Source: Platanthera guangdongensis | Lineage: Eukaryota; Streptophyta; Magnoliopsida; Asparagales; Orchidaceae | DNA: 64,000 nt | Assembly: GCA_039583875.1 (NCBI GenBank) | Contig: CM077153.1 | Coordinates: 68,952,482 to 69,016,481 of the forward strand | Reading direction: 5' to 3' | Shown: positions 12,487-23,018 of the stretch, one piece after another | Numbering within the stretch: the first letter of the stretch is position 1 | Layout: every line of letters starts with the position of its first letter | Notes under the pieces: generated by a model | Told to the model about the DNA's origin: nothing | The model's database searches: none | What the model saw: the letters and a program-made list of their open reading frames with translations, nothing else | Program-made: the position numbers and the translations under genes

Positions 12487-13735
12487 TGACTGATTGACTC
12501 AGGTGCTATAAATCACATGACTGGCAACCCTCATTGCTTCTCTCTCCTTGAAATGCATGACCGATTGCCCCCGATTCTTGTGGTAGATGGTTCACCATCC
12601 CCGGTTCTTGGGACGGGCATGGTTCAAGTCACCCTGTCGCTCTGCTTAGAGGACACTCTCTTTGTCCCGAAGTTCCAGTGCAATTTATTATCTGTTACTA
12701 CTTTATGCCGACAACTTCAGTGCTCCGTCTTATTCACTCCCACTTCTTGTTCTTTCTAGGACCCGAGGACCCAGCAGACGATTGCTACTGGGATTGAGAG
12801 CGGCGGCCTCTACTTCCTCGACAACATTTCCGCTCTCTCCGCCAACTCCTCCATCTCTACAGATCTGCTTCAATGGCATCTTCACCTTGGACATCCTCCT
12901 CCTCTGATTCTTCGACAGCTTTTGCCGCACTTACCTCCGACCAGTCCTCCGCTCAACTGTGATGCGTGTCAGCTTGGCAAACATCATCGCTCCTCCTTCT
13001 CGCCGAAGCAAGGTCGTGGCTCCTCTCGCTCATTTGATCACATTCATTCTGATGTCTGGGGTCCTTCTCCTACCCTCACCGTTGGTCGGGGTAGTTCCTA
13101 CTTTGTAACTTTTATTGATGATTTTTCTAGATGTACCTGGGTGTATCTATTAAAAGATCGCTCTGAACTCTTTTCTGTCTGACAATCTTTTTATTATATG
13201 ATTAAAACTCAATTTGGCATTTCTATTAAAGTCTTTCGCTCTGATAATGCTAAGGAATATCTTAGTCATGAGTTCTCCTCCTTCTTTCTGCAACATGGTC
13301 TTGTTCATCAGACCACCTGTGTTTACACCTCCCAGCAAAATGGGTTGGCGGAGCGTAAAAACCGTCACCTCCTTGATGTCGCTCACACTCTCATGATGCA
13401 GATGCAAGTGCCCCTCTCCTACTGGGGCTACGCTGTGCTCCTCGCCTGCTATCTCATCAATCGCCTTCCCTCCATGGTTCTCCACGGCCAGACCCCTTCT
13501 CCATTCTATACCCCAGCAAGGAACCTTTTCCTCTCCCTCTCCGTGTCTTTGGGTGTACGGCTTTTGTACATGCTCCATCCGCTACCCGCGACAATCTTTC
13601 CCCCCGTTCCACCAAGTGTGTCTTTTTGGGGGTACTCTACCACTCAAAAAGGCTATTGCTGTTTTGACCCCGTTCTGCGCAAACAATTTGTTTCCACAGA
13701 CGTGACCTTCTTCAAGAATGCATCCTACTTCTCTC
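12487..13735 (+). pseudogene. Copia protease and integrase (nonfunctional)
   Basis: LIDSGAINHMTG near 12495 is the aspartic protease active site (D-S-G). The pre-integrase zinc region follows: WHLHLGHP near 12865, then CDACQLGKHHR near 12960. The integrase core comes next: HSDVWGP (first D), FRSDNAKEY (second D) and [11 protein letters not shown] (catalytic E) are all retained. Stops at 12478/12488, 12760 and 13180 interrupt the frame. About 13510-13600 shows frame disturbance before the [11 protein letters not shown] segment. Integrase would insert the cDNA. The motifs are intact, but the polyprotein cannot be translated through. Confidence 0.87.
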
Positions 13736-15609
13736 TTGAATCCCCTCTTCCTCCTGATGTCTCTGCTTCTCCACCACCTCTCTCAGTTCCTTCCACGCCT
13801 CTCGACGTCTCCCCTCTTACCTCATCTCCTCCTCTGTCCATCTCACCCTCTACACCTTCTCCCTCTTCTCCACAGCCATATCTCTCTAGTCCCAGTCCAG
13901 CCTTCTCCGCCACGGACACTCCGGTCGCTGAGGCACGTGTCGACTTGGATCTTCCCATTGCTCTTTGCAAAGGGGTACGTGCGTGTACTCAACACCCGCT
14001 TGCGGCAGTTGTTTCCTATGATCGGCTTTCTCCTTCTCGCAGGTGTTTTGCCCTGGCTATCTCCACTGCTACCACTCCCCGCACCTACCAGGAGGATCTT
14101 GCTATTCCTCATTGGAAATCTGCCATGGATGAAGAGATGGCTACTCTTACTGAAAGGGGTACCTGGACCCTTGTTCCTCCACCGGTGGGTACTGATGTGG
14201 TTGGCTATCGCTGGGTGTTTGTTGTGAAATTTCGCCCTAACAGCACTGTGGATCGCTACAAGGCCCGGCTGGTGGCCAAAGGCTTCACTCAGACTTATGG
14301 CATTGATTACTTTGACAATTTCTCTCCGGTTGCTCGCCTCAGCACCATCCGGGTTCTTCTCTCTATGGCTGTTAATAGGGATTGGGCTATTTCCTAGCTT
14401 GATGTCAAGAATGCCTTTCTCTATAGAGATCTTCAGGAGGATGTCTACATGGAGCAACCTCCTGGGTATGTTGCTCAGGGGGAGACAAGAGTATGCCATT
14501 TGAAGAAGGACATTTATGTCCTAAAGCAGAGCCCTCCAGCGTGGTTCGACAAGTTTAGTGGCATTGTGGCTACCATCGGCTTTGCAAGGAGTTCGGCCGA
14601 TCACTCCTTATTTATTCGCAAAACCGCCTCGGGACTGGTGGTTTTGGTAGTATACGTGGATGATATTATTCTTTCTGGCAATGACGAAGCTGGGGTGGAC
14701 TTGACGAAGAAACACCTCCGTCAACACCTGTTCACGAAGGATATGGGCTCCCCAAAATACCTTTTGGGGATAGAAATCTCTCGGAAGCTTGACTCGTTGG
14801 TTCTCTCCCAACGGAAGTGTGCCCTTGATCTTCTACAAGAGGCAGGATTGACAGGTGCCAAACCGGCCCGGTTTCCCATGGATATTGGAGAAGACAAAAC
14901 CTGGACGGATGACTCGCCTCTTCTATCTGATGTCACGAGGTACAGACGTTTGGTGGGCAAACTCATCTATCTCACGGTGACCAGACCTGACATCTCCTAT
15001 GTTGTAGATAAGGTTAGTCAGTTTATGCAAGCTCCCAAGGAGTGCCATCTTCAGTCTGCCTTGAAGATTTTATAGTATGTCAAAGCAGCACCGGGCAAAG
15101 GGCTAACCGTTCAGAGGAATTGTCATCTGAGGGTTGAAGCCTACTCAGATTCAAACTATGCGGATGATAAAGGCGATCGTATATCCACATCAGGTTTCTG
15201 TACTTTTGTTGGAGGAAATCTTGTGAGTTGGAAGAGCAAGAAATAGTCTGTTGTCTACAAATCCAGTGCAGAAGCTGAATACCGGAGTATGACGTCAACC
15301 ACGTATGAGTTAAAGTGGTTGCGGGCTCTCATGCTTGACCTAGGAGAGTTCTATGACTATCCTCTTCCTATGTTCTATGACAACAAGACCGCTATATACA
15401 TATCCAAAAACCCGGTCTTCCATGAGAGAACAAAGCATATAGAGGTCGACTACCACTTCATTCGAGAAGAGGTTTTGAAGAAACAGATTTGTACTCTGTT
15501 TGTCACCTCCGACAAAGAATTGGCGGATATCTTCACAAAACCAGTCTCTACTTCCTTCTTCCACATTTGTGACAAGCTGGGCATAATTGATATCTATGCT
15601 CTAGCTTGA
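13736..15609 (+). pseudogene. Copia reverse transcriptase and RNase H (nonfunctional)
   Basis: A proline/serine linker (13740-13920) leads into [11 protein letters not shown], then [10 protein letters not shown] and [11 protein letters not shown]. After a TAG at 14395 come LDVKNAFL and the catalytic VVYVDDIILSG (YVDD) near 14650-14680. RNase H follows with AYSDSNYADD near 15140 and SSAEAEYRSM near 15265, ending with VDYHFIREEV and ADIFTKP. The final stop is at 15607-15609. Further stops at 15073 and 15246 break it. The order and motifs are typical of copia; the gene is inactivated by point mutations rather than deletions. Confidence 0.88.
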
Positions 15610-15616
15610 GGGGGAG
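15604..15616 (+). other. Polypurine tract
   Basis: GCTTGAGGGGGAG directly precedes the 3' LTR TGTTGAAG. It is the plus-strand primer site and overlaps the stop codon of the pol frame. Confidence 0.88.
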
Positions 15617-16060
15617 TGTTGAAGTATTAGACCGGGCGGCCTTGCGGTCTTGGCTAGCGGGTTGTTGACTGCGCGGTCTGGCGGTTCCTTTCCAGCAGGC
15701 TCGTATTCAGACTGTTGCTTTTTGTAGTCCGAGCGGTCTGGCGGTCTCTCTCAGAAGCTTGGAGATCGGGCGGTCTATCGGTCTCTTATTGAGGCTCGAT
15801 CTCTTCCTGCTGGAGTTGCCGAGCGGTTAGCCCGTTTGTCTAACCGCGTGCCCTGTGCGGTCTCTTTATTTTCTAGCTGCTCAGCCCTGTACATTTTTAG
15901 TCCCACATTGTTTGTTTGTACTCTCTCCTATCTCCTCCATTCTATAAAAGGGAGGTCATACCTTTGTAAATGATATCTTTTTGGATAATAAAACTTTCAA
16001 TTATTCAAATTTCTGCCTGTTTGTTAGCTGCTTGTTAGCTGCGTGTTTGCTACTCTTACA
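15617..16060 (+). repeat. 3' LTR of the copia element
   Basis: TGTTGAAG...CTCTTACA, the same 444-bp length as the 5' LTR, with a TATAAAAG box at 15943-15950. It is followed at once by the target duplication CCGAC. Confidence 0.93.
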
Positions 16061-16065
16061 CCGAC

Positions 16066-17519
16066 GAACTCAACACCAACCTAGCTTTACTCGACGAATT
16101 TATCGAGAATACTCGACGAATCTAACTTCACTTAATGTCACGCCCGCCGATACTCGACGAACTCGATGCCTAGATACTCGACGAAAATGACTCGGCGAAA
16201 TATAACCTTACTCGACGAATGATATTCGACGAATCTCACTCAACGCCACCCCTATCAATACTCGACGAAATAGTCTTAAGCTATTTAACTCATACCCGAC
16301 AAATTTATCTATATTACTCGGCGAATTTTCAACTAGTCTAAATACTTATATTCGACGAATTCCTGATGGTATACTACCCCTATATTCAATGAATTTTCCG
16401 TAAGCTATACACCATGCTCAACGGATTCTTGGCCGAAAACTTACACTACTCTAAGTGTTCTCTCAAGACTAAGCCTTATACTATTCCTACCTTCTAAGTA
16501 GAAGAAATGAACAAAATGGAAAGCAACAAACAATTACAAGAAGAATATCACCACGTGCCTCAAAACTCCGGAAATCCGCCACTCCGCGACAAGGATCGGC
16601 CACCAACAGCCCAAAACAACGTTTCCTGAAACTTTTGGGGGGAAGTAGGAAGTCAAAAACACAAACCCTAACACATAAAAATTGGAAAAAATGGGAAAGC
16701 TGACCACTAGCGCGTAGATCTCGACGAGAGCTTTCCAAATCTCTAATCTATCGAGAAATCCGACCACCAAATCGCTAGAAACCGTCGGTCAAAGGCACGC
16801 AGAGACGCCAAAATCCTCCACTCTCGCAAAACAGGCGACGACTCAGATGGGGATGACAATGAATAGGGTTTTGACGCCACCCTAAGTACCGACTTTATAC
16901 ATACATATATAAATAATTTTCAATATTATAATACCATTATCAATAAATAATCCCAAAATGACACAAAATCCAAACCAATTCGGAATCTTACGAAAATTGC
17001 ACCGTAGATAAATACCGAAGCTACAAAACCAACGATGAAATCGAAATCAAAATCCGACAAACCAAGCCCTGGTAAAACACTGCCTGAAGATAAAACGCCA
17101 CCACATCCCTATAAAAACTCCACTAAGTCACCAAAACAGACCCGGCTCGCAAGGGAAGGTGCACAACCAAGCCAAAACCAACCATACAGGAAAACCCACT
17201 GAGCAAACCCATGCTCCAACAACAACACCCGTTATCATATTATTTAAACCGCTGCATGAAATAATGGAGAGAGTGGCTATATTAAATGGGTTTAATTTGA
17301 CTACAATAATTTTAAGAGGAAGGTGGCCGGGTACGGCCAATGCAAAGGGCCGAGGAATGAATATTGATGCAATAAATTAAAATTAAAGTGCATGTAATGG
17401 AGAGAGATGACGTGGACAGGTTACTTGGGGGAAATGAAAATAGGCTGCAATATTAGGAAAAATTTTAGGTGCACATAATGCACGCTCCTCCTGTGCCCAT
17501 TTAAATAGCTCCAAACCTG
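16066..17519 (-). other. Continuation of the split LTR-like block, then unassigned DNA
   Basis: The ACTCGACGAA word array continues to about 16440. A TATA-like stretch (TATATATGTATGTATAAAG on the minus strand) lies near 16890-16910, compatible with a minus-strand LTR promoter. Positions 17000-17519 show no gene, terminal repeat or recognisable domain. It ends where the FAR1-like leader begins. Confidence 0.3.
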
Positions 17520-20430
17520 TGGGGCCCACTTTCTTTCTCCCCTTCAGAAAGCAAGAACTCAAAAATCTCGCATCTTCTCACCTCCGCCATTGCCATCGCC
17601 GCACATCTAGGGTTTCACAGACCATCCACACCTCCTCCCATGCCCCTCCGTAGATGCCGGCTGCAAGGTGAAGCCATCTAGGGTTTCGATGAACATTGGC
17701 AAGGTGAAGCCATTTGATCTCCAGAGGCAGCTCATTCTTGCAATAAAATCACCCTCCGGTTGGTAAGCAAGCTATAATTTTCTCAACTAATAGTTCTGAT
17801 GTAGTACATACAAGGATTTTCTTCTAATGCAGGTGTTCCCGGACCTTTGAAAACTCAGAAGTAGTCCATATTACTTTATACAACATATGTTTGAGAAATC
17901 GGTAGTTGATAGTTATGGCAATGTAAGTCTTTAAGCTTCCTTCTTTGCCAATGTTCTACCTTCATTCTACTATTTGACAGAGAACGGGCAAGATGTAGAA
18001 TATTTTTCCCAACTGAATCCTCATATTACAGTTGGAATACTATTTGCCCGACTCTTAATTACAACTGTATTTTTTTCAATTACATCTGGAATTTTTGTAT
18101 TACAACTGTAATTATATTTCAATTTGCAAAAAGGAAGCGTAACATTCACTATTGTTCACAGTGAGGTGCTATGTACTATGACTATGCTCATAAAATAGGC
18201 TTTAGTGTTAGGAAGCGGAATATTGTTTATTGGACACATACAATGATTATTAAGGGCCGTGGGTATTGTTGCTCCAAGTCTTGTGTAAAGGTATCAAAAC
18301 CGATGATTGACGAGCAAAAACAAATACCGCAAGTTGGATACTTGCACATGTTGTTTAGTCTGCATATATTTCAATGCAGATAAAGAAGGGAAGAATTGGG
18401 AGGTTACGAAATTCGTCAAGGAACATAACCATCCTCTCGCATCAGAAAATGACAAGAATTTACTGAGGTCTCATCTTAGTATATCTAATGTCCAAGCTAG
18501 TCTTCTGAAGAATATGACCAGTGTGGGTATTAGAATAACCGATGCATGTAATTTTCTTGTCGATGAAGTAGGTGCAGTTGAAAATGGTTTCCTATGATAT
18601 TCAAACTGATGAAATGAACCGACTGATTAGTTTTATTTGGATCGACGGGTGTAGCAAAATTGATTATGATTATTTTGGTGATGTTATCATATTTGATACC
18701 ACATATCGATTAAACAAATACAACTTGGCATGTGCCACCTTTATTGTTGTTAACCTCCATTTGCAGAATATTTTTGTCGGTGAGGCATTCATAGCAACAG
18801 AGACCATTGAATCTTTTTGTTGGGTGTTCGAGACTTTCTTGAGATTTGTTGGGGGAAAACAACCCATCACGATATTTAGGTTCAAGACCAGGAAATGGCT
18901 GTTGCTATTGAGAGAGTTTTTCCCAATACTTGACATCGTTTATGTCAGTGGCACATCTCAAAGAAAGCACCGTCAAAGGTACCTTCTTTCAATCATGATA
19001 AATGTATTAGATCTTTTTTCTACAATTGTATGAGTAAATGTGATAGTGAGGTTGAATTTGAGAATTGTTGGAGTGATATGATAAGAAGAGGAAACCTGGA
19101 CGAAAATAGGTGGTTGCAGGACTTATTTAAGGTTAAAATGAAATGGTCAACCACTTTAAATAAAGAGAGTTTAGATCTCGGTATATTATCGACCCAAAGG
19201 AGTGAATCGCCCAATAATATTTTACATGGTTGTTCTAAAGCAACCAGTTCACTGGTTGAATGTTATGTTGGTTTGGGCAAATTAACCTCAAGTTGGCGTT
19301 GATCCGAACACGAAAAAGATTCTCGATGCAAACATGGTAGTGTAACATTAAAGTAGAAGGATTGCCTACTACGAAAAAAATATCAAAGATTTACACTCGA
19401 AAGAGTTATTCCTTATTTGAGCAAGAATTTATGGACGGTGCTGTTGGTGTCTATATTGCAGAGGAATCAATAATAACTGACGATCATATCTTGTATGTTA
19501 CACAATATTCTGACATAGCCAATAATGTTAAACAGTGGTTCGTATCATTTCACCCAACTAATTATGATGCCGATTGTTCATGCAGAGGGTTAAAAATAAA
19601 GGGAATATTATGCAAACATATATTAAGGGTATATAATCATAAAAATATTACACAATTACCTGAGAAATACATACTCAATAGATTTACTCTTAAGGCGAAG
19701 AAGGATGTGTATCATTTTAAGAGTGCAAGTCTGGATGAATTTGACTCCAATTTAGTGTTTATGAGTCATATAATGCAGTTTACCTATGATCTCACTCGTC
19801 GGGTAGAGGATTGCAAGATTGCTAGAGAGTTTGTACTGAGTGCCATGAATGAAATTGCTAAGAAGTCAGATGAGATATTAGATGATGATGAGAAGAGGAA
19901 AAAAAGGTATATTTCCTGATAATCAAAAAGACAAGGGTAAAGTTGGGGATCCACCGGCAATGCGACGTAAGGGGCGATCAAACAACCAACCTAGGAGTCT
20001 TTGGGAGAAACCAATGAAAATAAAACGTAAGAAACTTTGTTTGTAATTATTTTGTTGACTTACAATTACTAATACTCTTGTACATGTTTATTTTTTTAGA
20101 GGACAAAGAGGAGTCAAAGGGAGAAGATCATATCGTGGAAAATGTCAAGATAGAACACAAGGAGTACGACTTCATAGGAAATTTGTCTCTTCATCGAGAC
20201 TCGGCTCCAGTTGATACGACTCCTTGCCCGAATCTAAACAATGAAGTCTTTGCGGATGACATATATTTAAATTTCTCTACAATTCCAAATGTATTTAAAT
20301 GGTGGTTGCTAGCATGTCTAAGCATATTGATATTAATCGTATTTTTATTAGTTATTAATCTCATTTCTTTGAGCTTTCATGGTCGCCGCACAATCTATTA
20401 TTTTCTGAGGCTTCCAAGTAAACTGGCAAA
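17520..20430 (+). pseudogene. FAR1/FHY3-related (MULE-type) transposase relic with introns
   Basis: A leader with the common plant CTAGGGTTTC phrase (17606, 17679) precedes possible introns at 17763-17832 and 17923-18161 (GT...AG). Then come a FAR1-type zinc domain (YYDYAHKIGFSVRKRN near 18174, WEVTKFVKEHNHPL near 18398), an MULE transposase core (GDVIIFDTTYRLNKYNL near 18680; GGKQPITIF near 18850) and a SWIM zinc finger (CSCRGLKIKGILCKH near 19580-19620). A basic tail follows (MRRKGRSNN), then a possible intron at 20027-20099. Frameshifts near 18310, 18590, 18890 and 19310 and a missing stretch before the core mark a pseudogene. FAR1-like proteins are DNA-binding regulators derived from Mutator-like transposases. 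Whether this was a host gene or a MULE transposase cannot be decided, as no terminal repeats were seen. Confidence 0.8.
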
Positions 20431-20555
20431 TCATTAGGCCTGGGAGCCGCTAAGAGCACTCAGCGCCTCAAGCGCTGAGAGCACTCAGAACCTCAGGTGC
20501 TGAGAGACGAAAGATAATAAAGTGACTAAAACCATTTAATAGTGCACATTGATTC
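20431..20555. other. Short palindromic-word stretch
   Basis: Positions 20450-20500 repeat GAGCACTCAGCGCCTCAAGCGCTGAGAG-type words (CTCAGCGC/GCGCTGAG inverted). No gene is present. Confidence 0.35.
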
Positions 20556-20680
20556 GGTGTGGTTGGACAAAAATGTCAATGTCATATCAAAATCTTATGC
20601 CTCAAACTAATTCCTTTTTTGTAACTTTTGTGATACCAAACATACATTCTATGATAATGACATTTTTGTCCAACCTCACC
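20556..20680. repeat. Hairpin / MITE-like inverted repeat
   Basis: GGTGTGGTTGGACAAAAATG at 20556-20575 is matched in inverse by CATTTTTGTCCAACCTCACC at 20661-20680, with one mismatch. The ends enclose about 85 bp of AT-rich DNA. Size and structure fit a miniature inverted-repeat element or foldback remnant. No target duplication could be identified, and sequence like GACTGCATTTGGCG just outside (20710-20730) suggests the true element may extend further right. Confidence 0.5.
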
Positions 20681-20739
20681 ATAGAAATAAGTTACGATAA
20701 GTCACGCCAAATGCAGTCATAGCCTTAATTTTAAACAGA

Positions 20740-21287
20740 AAAACCATTTTCAACTAGCAAAGAGGCTTGGAATATTTGGAGTAGTACTGCAACAATTTCA
20801 GCTCTAATTCTCGGCATGTTCTTCGGCCAGCTATTATGTCTCTTCCAATCCACCTGATCCTTCGCCAAGCTCGCCACCATATACTTCATCATGAAGATGT
20901 TGCAATCATGATCGTTATCCTGTGTGGGAAGCCCTCCGATTATGTGTATTGGCCAATCAACATTGTCTCATGGAAGCACCTCTGATCTGTCCTCCTGAAG
21001 AAATCTTATCTGGACATAAAAATACAATATAGTCAGGCATGAAAGATAATTAATTTACAATTACATTGAAGAATATAGTAACGTACATTTTCTCAGAGGG
21101 ATGACCTATGCATGGGATTCAGAAGTGAATCGTAGGAATCCCAATACCTACCCTTCAAATTTCCTACCAACAAGACCCAGTGGCTTGCAACATGGCATGG
21201 GATCATGATAGCCTCGGCAGCCCTAAATGAGTCATGGGTTATATGATCTACCAACCTACGGCTTATTTTGCTACATCTTTTAAAGTA
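20740..21287 (-). pseudogene. ULP1/C48-type cysteine protease relic
   Basis: Read on the minus strand, the exon 21287-21087 gives VASHWVLLVGNLKGRYWDSY, with the catalytic His followed by the WDSYDSL Asp block. A GT...AG intron (21086-21010, donor GTACGT, acceptor TGTCCAG) follows. The next exon gives QDNDHDCNIFMMKYM, the Gln/Cys block of ULP1-family SUMO proteases, with Asn where Gly is usual after the Cys (TGC at 20902-20904). A plausible acceptor (CTACAG) precedes the first exon. A TGA just before the donor, likely from CGA, suggests a dead copy. ULP1 domains also occur in some plant MULE transposons, and this one faces the FAR1-like relic tail to tail. It was too short and split to appear as a long open frame. 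Confidence 0.7.
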
Positions 21288-21524
21288 CTGTAGATAAATA
21301 GAGAGAAATCTATAAATAATAAATAATAAGCAATGATGAGTATAACTTAAAAGTTTTTTTCATTACCGTGTGGTTGGAAGTTATAAACAAGAAACTGATC
21401 ATGTTATTGAACTCCTTTTCTTTAAGGGAATTTAAAACATAGTATTGGGTACATTAAGAACTGTGTACCTTATTTGAATAAGCCATTTCAACTCAATGAT
21501 TTACACAAATTCGTATTTGATGTA
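21288..21524. other. AT-rich spacer
   Basis: I see no gene, LTR end or repeat here. Upstream exons of the ULP1-like relic (minus strand) would be expected here but were not recognised. Confidence 0.3.
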
Positions 21525-22942
21525 TGTTGAGTTTACTTGTGTAGGTTCTATGTTGAAGAAAAAAATAGGTACAAAAGTGTCGAGACACTATACAAGTGTC
21601 AACACCCTTGTAAAAGCAGTGCTGAGACAAGGAATCAAGTTGTGTCAACACTCAGGACTAGAATTGACACCCTTATTCAAGTAGTGCTGAGACAGGAAGC
21701 AAGCTGTGTCGAAACCGTTAGTCAAGAAACCAGTATTTTCGACACTCAGGACTAGTGTCGATACCTTTTATACAAGTTGTGTTAAGACAAGAAGCTAGCA
21801 GTGTTGACACAATCGATTATTGTAGACACCCCTAAAATAAAAGTGTCGACACCCAGGATTGGTGTCGACAAAATCTAAGTACAGAAGTGTCAACACCCAG
21901 AACTAATGTCAACACCTTTATGCAGAAGCTCTCAAGATAGAAATTCTTCCAAGTCTAGAATTCGAAGCCTGAAGTTCTGACAACCATCAGAACTGTCAGA
22001 TGTTAGTGGATTAACTGGGGTAGCCAGTCACTCTTATCAAAGCCTATTTAAGGATACCAACACAACATAAATAATATAAATTTTCTCATTCTTCTCATCT
22101 CAATCTGTTAGATAAAATCAACAGAATTCTGAAGGTGGAGAGGAGGCAGATCGTGGATCAACTCTAATCTTCTCCAGCCAAGTTCAACCCTACCTTCTCC
22201 TTCAAGAAGCTTTAAAAAAGCTAAGAACGGTTGAACTATTTCTTCTCAATCGAGTTCATGGAAGAAGATTACTCATCAAGATTTGATCAAGAAGAAGTCA
22301 CTTGTTTCTTTCCTGCTGGGTGATTTATCAAATCTCAAATTCTAGTCTACTTTAATTCTTATTTTGTAAGATCTAATAGTAGATCTGAGGGGTAGGATAT
22401 ATATATATCTCTGAGCTGTAAGCCTAAATTATAAAGGCTGAGGTAGGGCTGAAAGCTTGAGGTAGGATAAGAAGGACATTCTCTGAGTTGTAGGAACAGT
22501 TGTGTTTTGAGGGTGTAGTGCAAGGGTTTTGCCTGAGGTATAGGAATGAAGGTGCAATCTGAGGTAGGATTATTGAAGGGAATCTAAGTTGTAGGATCCA
22601 TCTAGGCTCTGAGGTATAAGATCTGAGGAACTGAGGAAAAGAATGGAGGAGTTTGGCCGAATCTAGTTCATTACTAGATAGGCGAAGGGGAAAAGTGGAT
22701 GTACCCATAATTTGGGGAAACACTATAAAATTCATGTATGTTGTGTTGTGGTTTGTGCTGTGAATGTTAGATTAGATCTGTGTTGATCTTAGCTTATCTA
22801 TTTTCTTGATTATTGTGGCTATGTTAACTTCCTCACTAAAGAAATTTTTTGTGTCCATATGTTACCAAGATTTGAATAGATTTGAATTGGACCAATTCAC
22901 CCCCCTCTAGGTCAATCAGTTTCCTAAAACAAACACTTTACA
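21525..22942 (+). repeat. 5' LTR of a SIRE-like copia element
   Basis: The right border is firm: ...CACTTTACA is followed by a primer site. The CACCCCCCTCTAGGT phrase at 22902 is typical close to the 3' end of SIRE-like LTRs. The left border TGTTGAG at 21525 is a guess. U3 (21570-21910) is packed with GTGTCGACACC words; 22390-22660 holds a series of CTGAGGTAGG-like phrases. No partner LTR is present in the window. Confidence 0.6.
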
Positions 22943-22955
22943 ATTGGTATCAAAG
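22943..22955 (+). other. Primer-binding site, tRNA-iMet type
   Basis: ATTGGTATCAAAG follows the LTR end. It has the TGGTATCA core, with A for G later in the site. Confidence 0.7.
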
Positions 22956-23018
22956 GGAGGTTCACTGTCAAAACATAACAACCTAGTGAGAATCCTAAGA
23001 ATTAACTGAGATCTAATT

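Larger units (their letters stand above)
10689..16060 (+). mobile_element. Complete Ty1/copia retrotransposon with target duplication, coding-dead
   Basis: Two LTRs of 444 bp each flank a copia-ordered interior: gag, protease, integrase, reverse transcriptase, RNase H. The perfect 5-bp duplication CCGAC lies at 10684-10688 and 16061-16065. The primer site and polypurine tract are both in place. By eye the LTRs differ at roughly 33 of 444 positions, mostly transitions, so the insertion is not recent. The reading frame is broken by about seven in-frame stops and by a G-run. It could still be mobilised in trans only if its RNA is made and packaged. Confidence 0.93.

Noticed and set aside
20078..20437. 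Membrane protein suggested by a hydrophobic stretch (20300-20370)
   Set aside because: It lies in the 3' tail of the FAR1-like relic. The hydrophobicity comes from AT-rich noncoding DNA and no family is recognisable.
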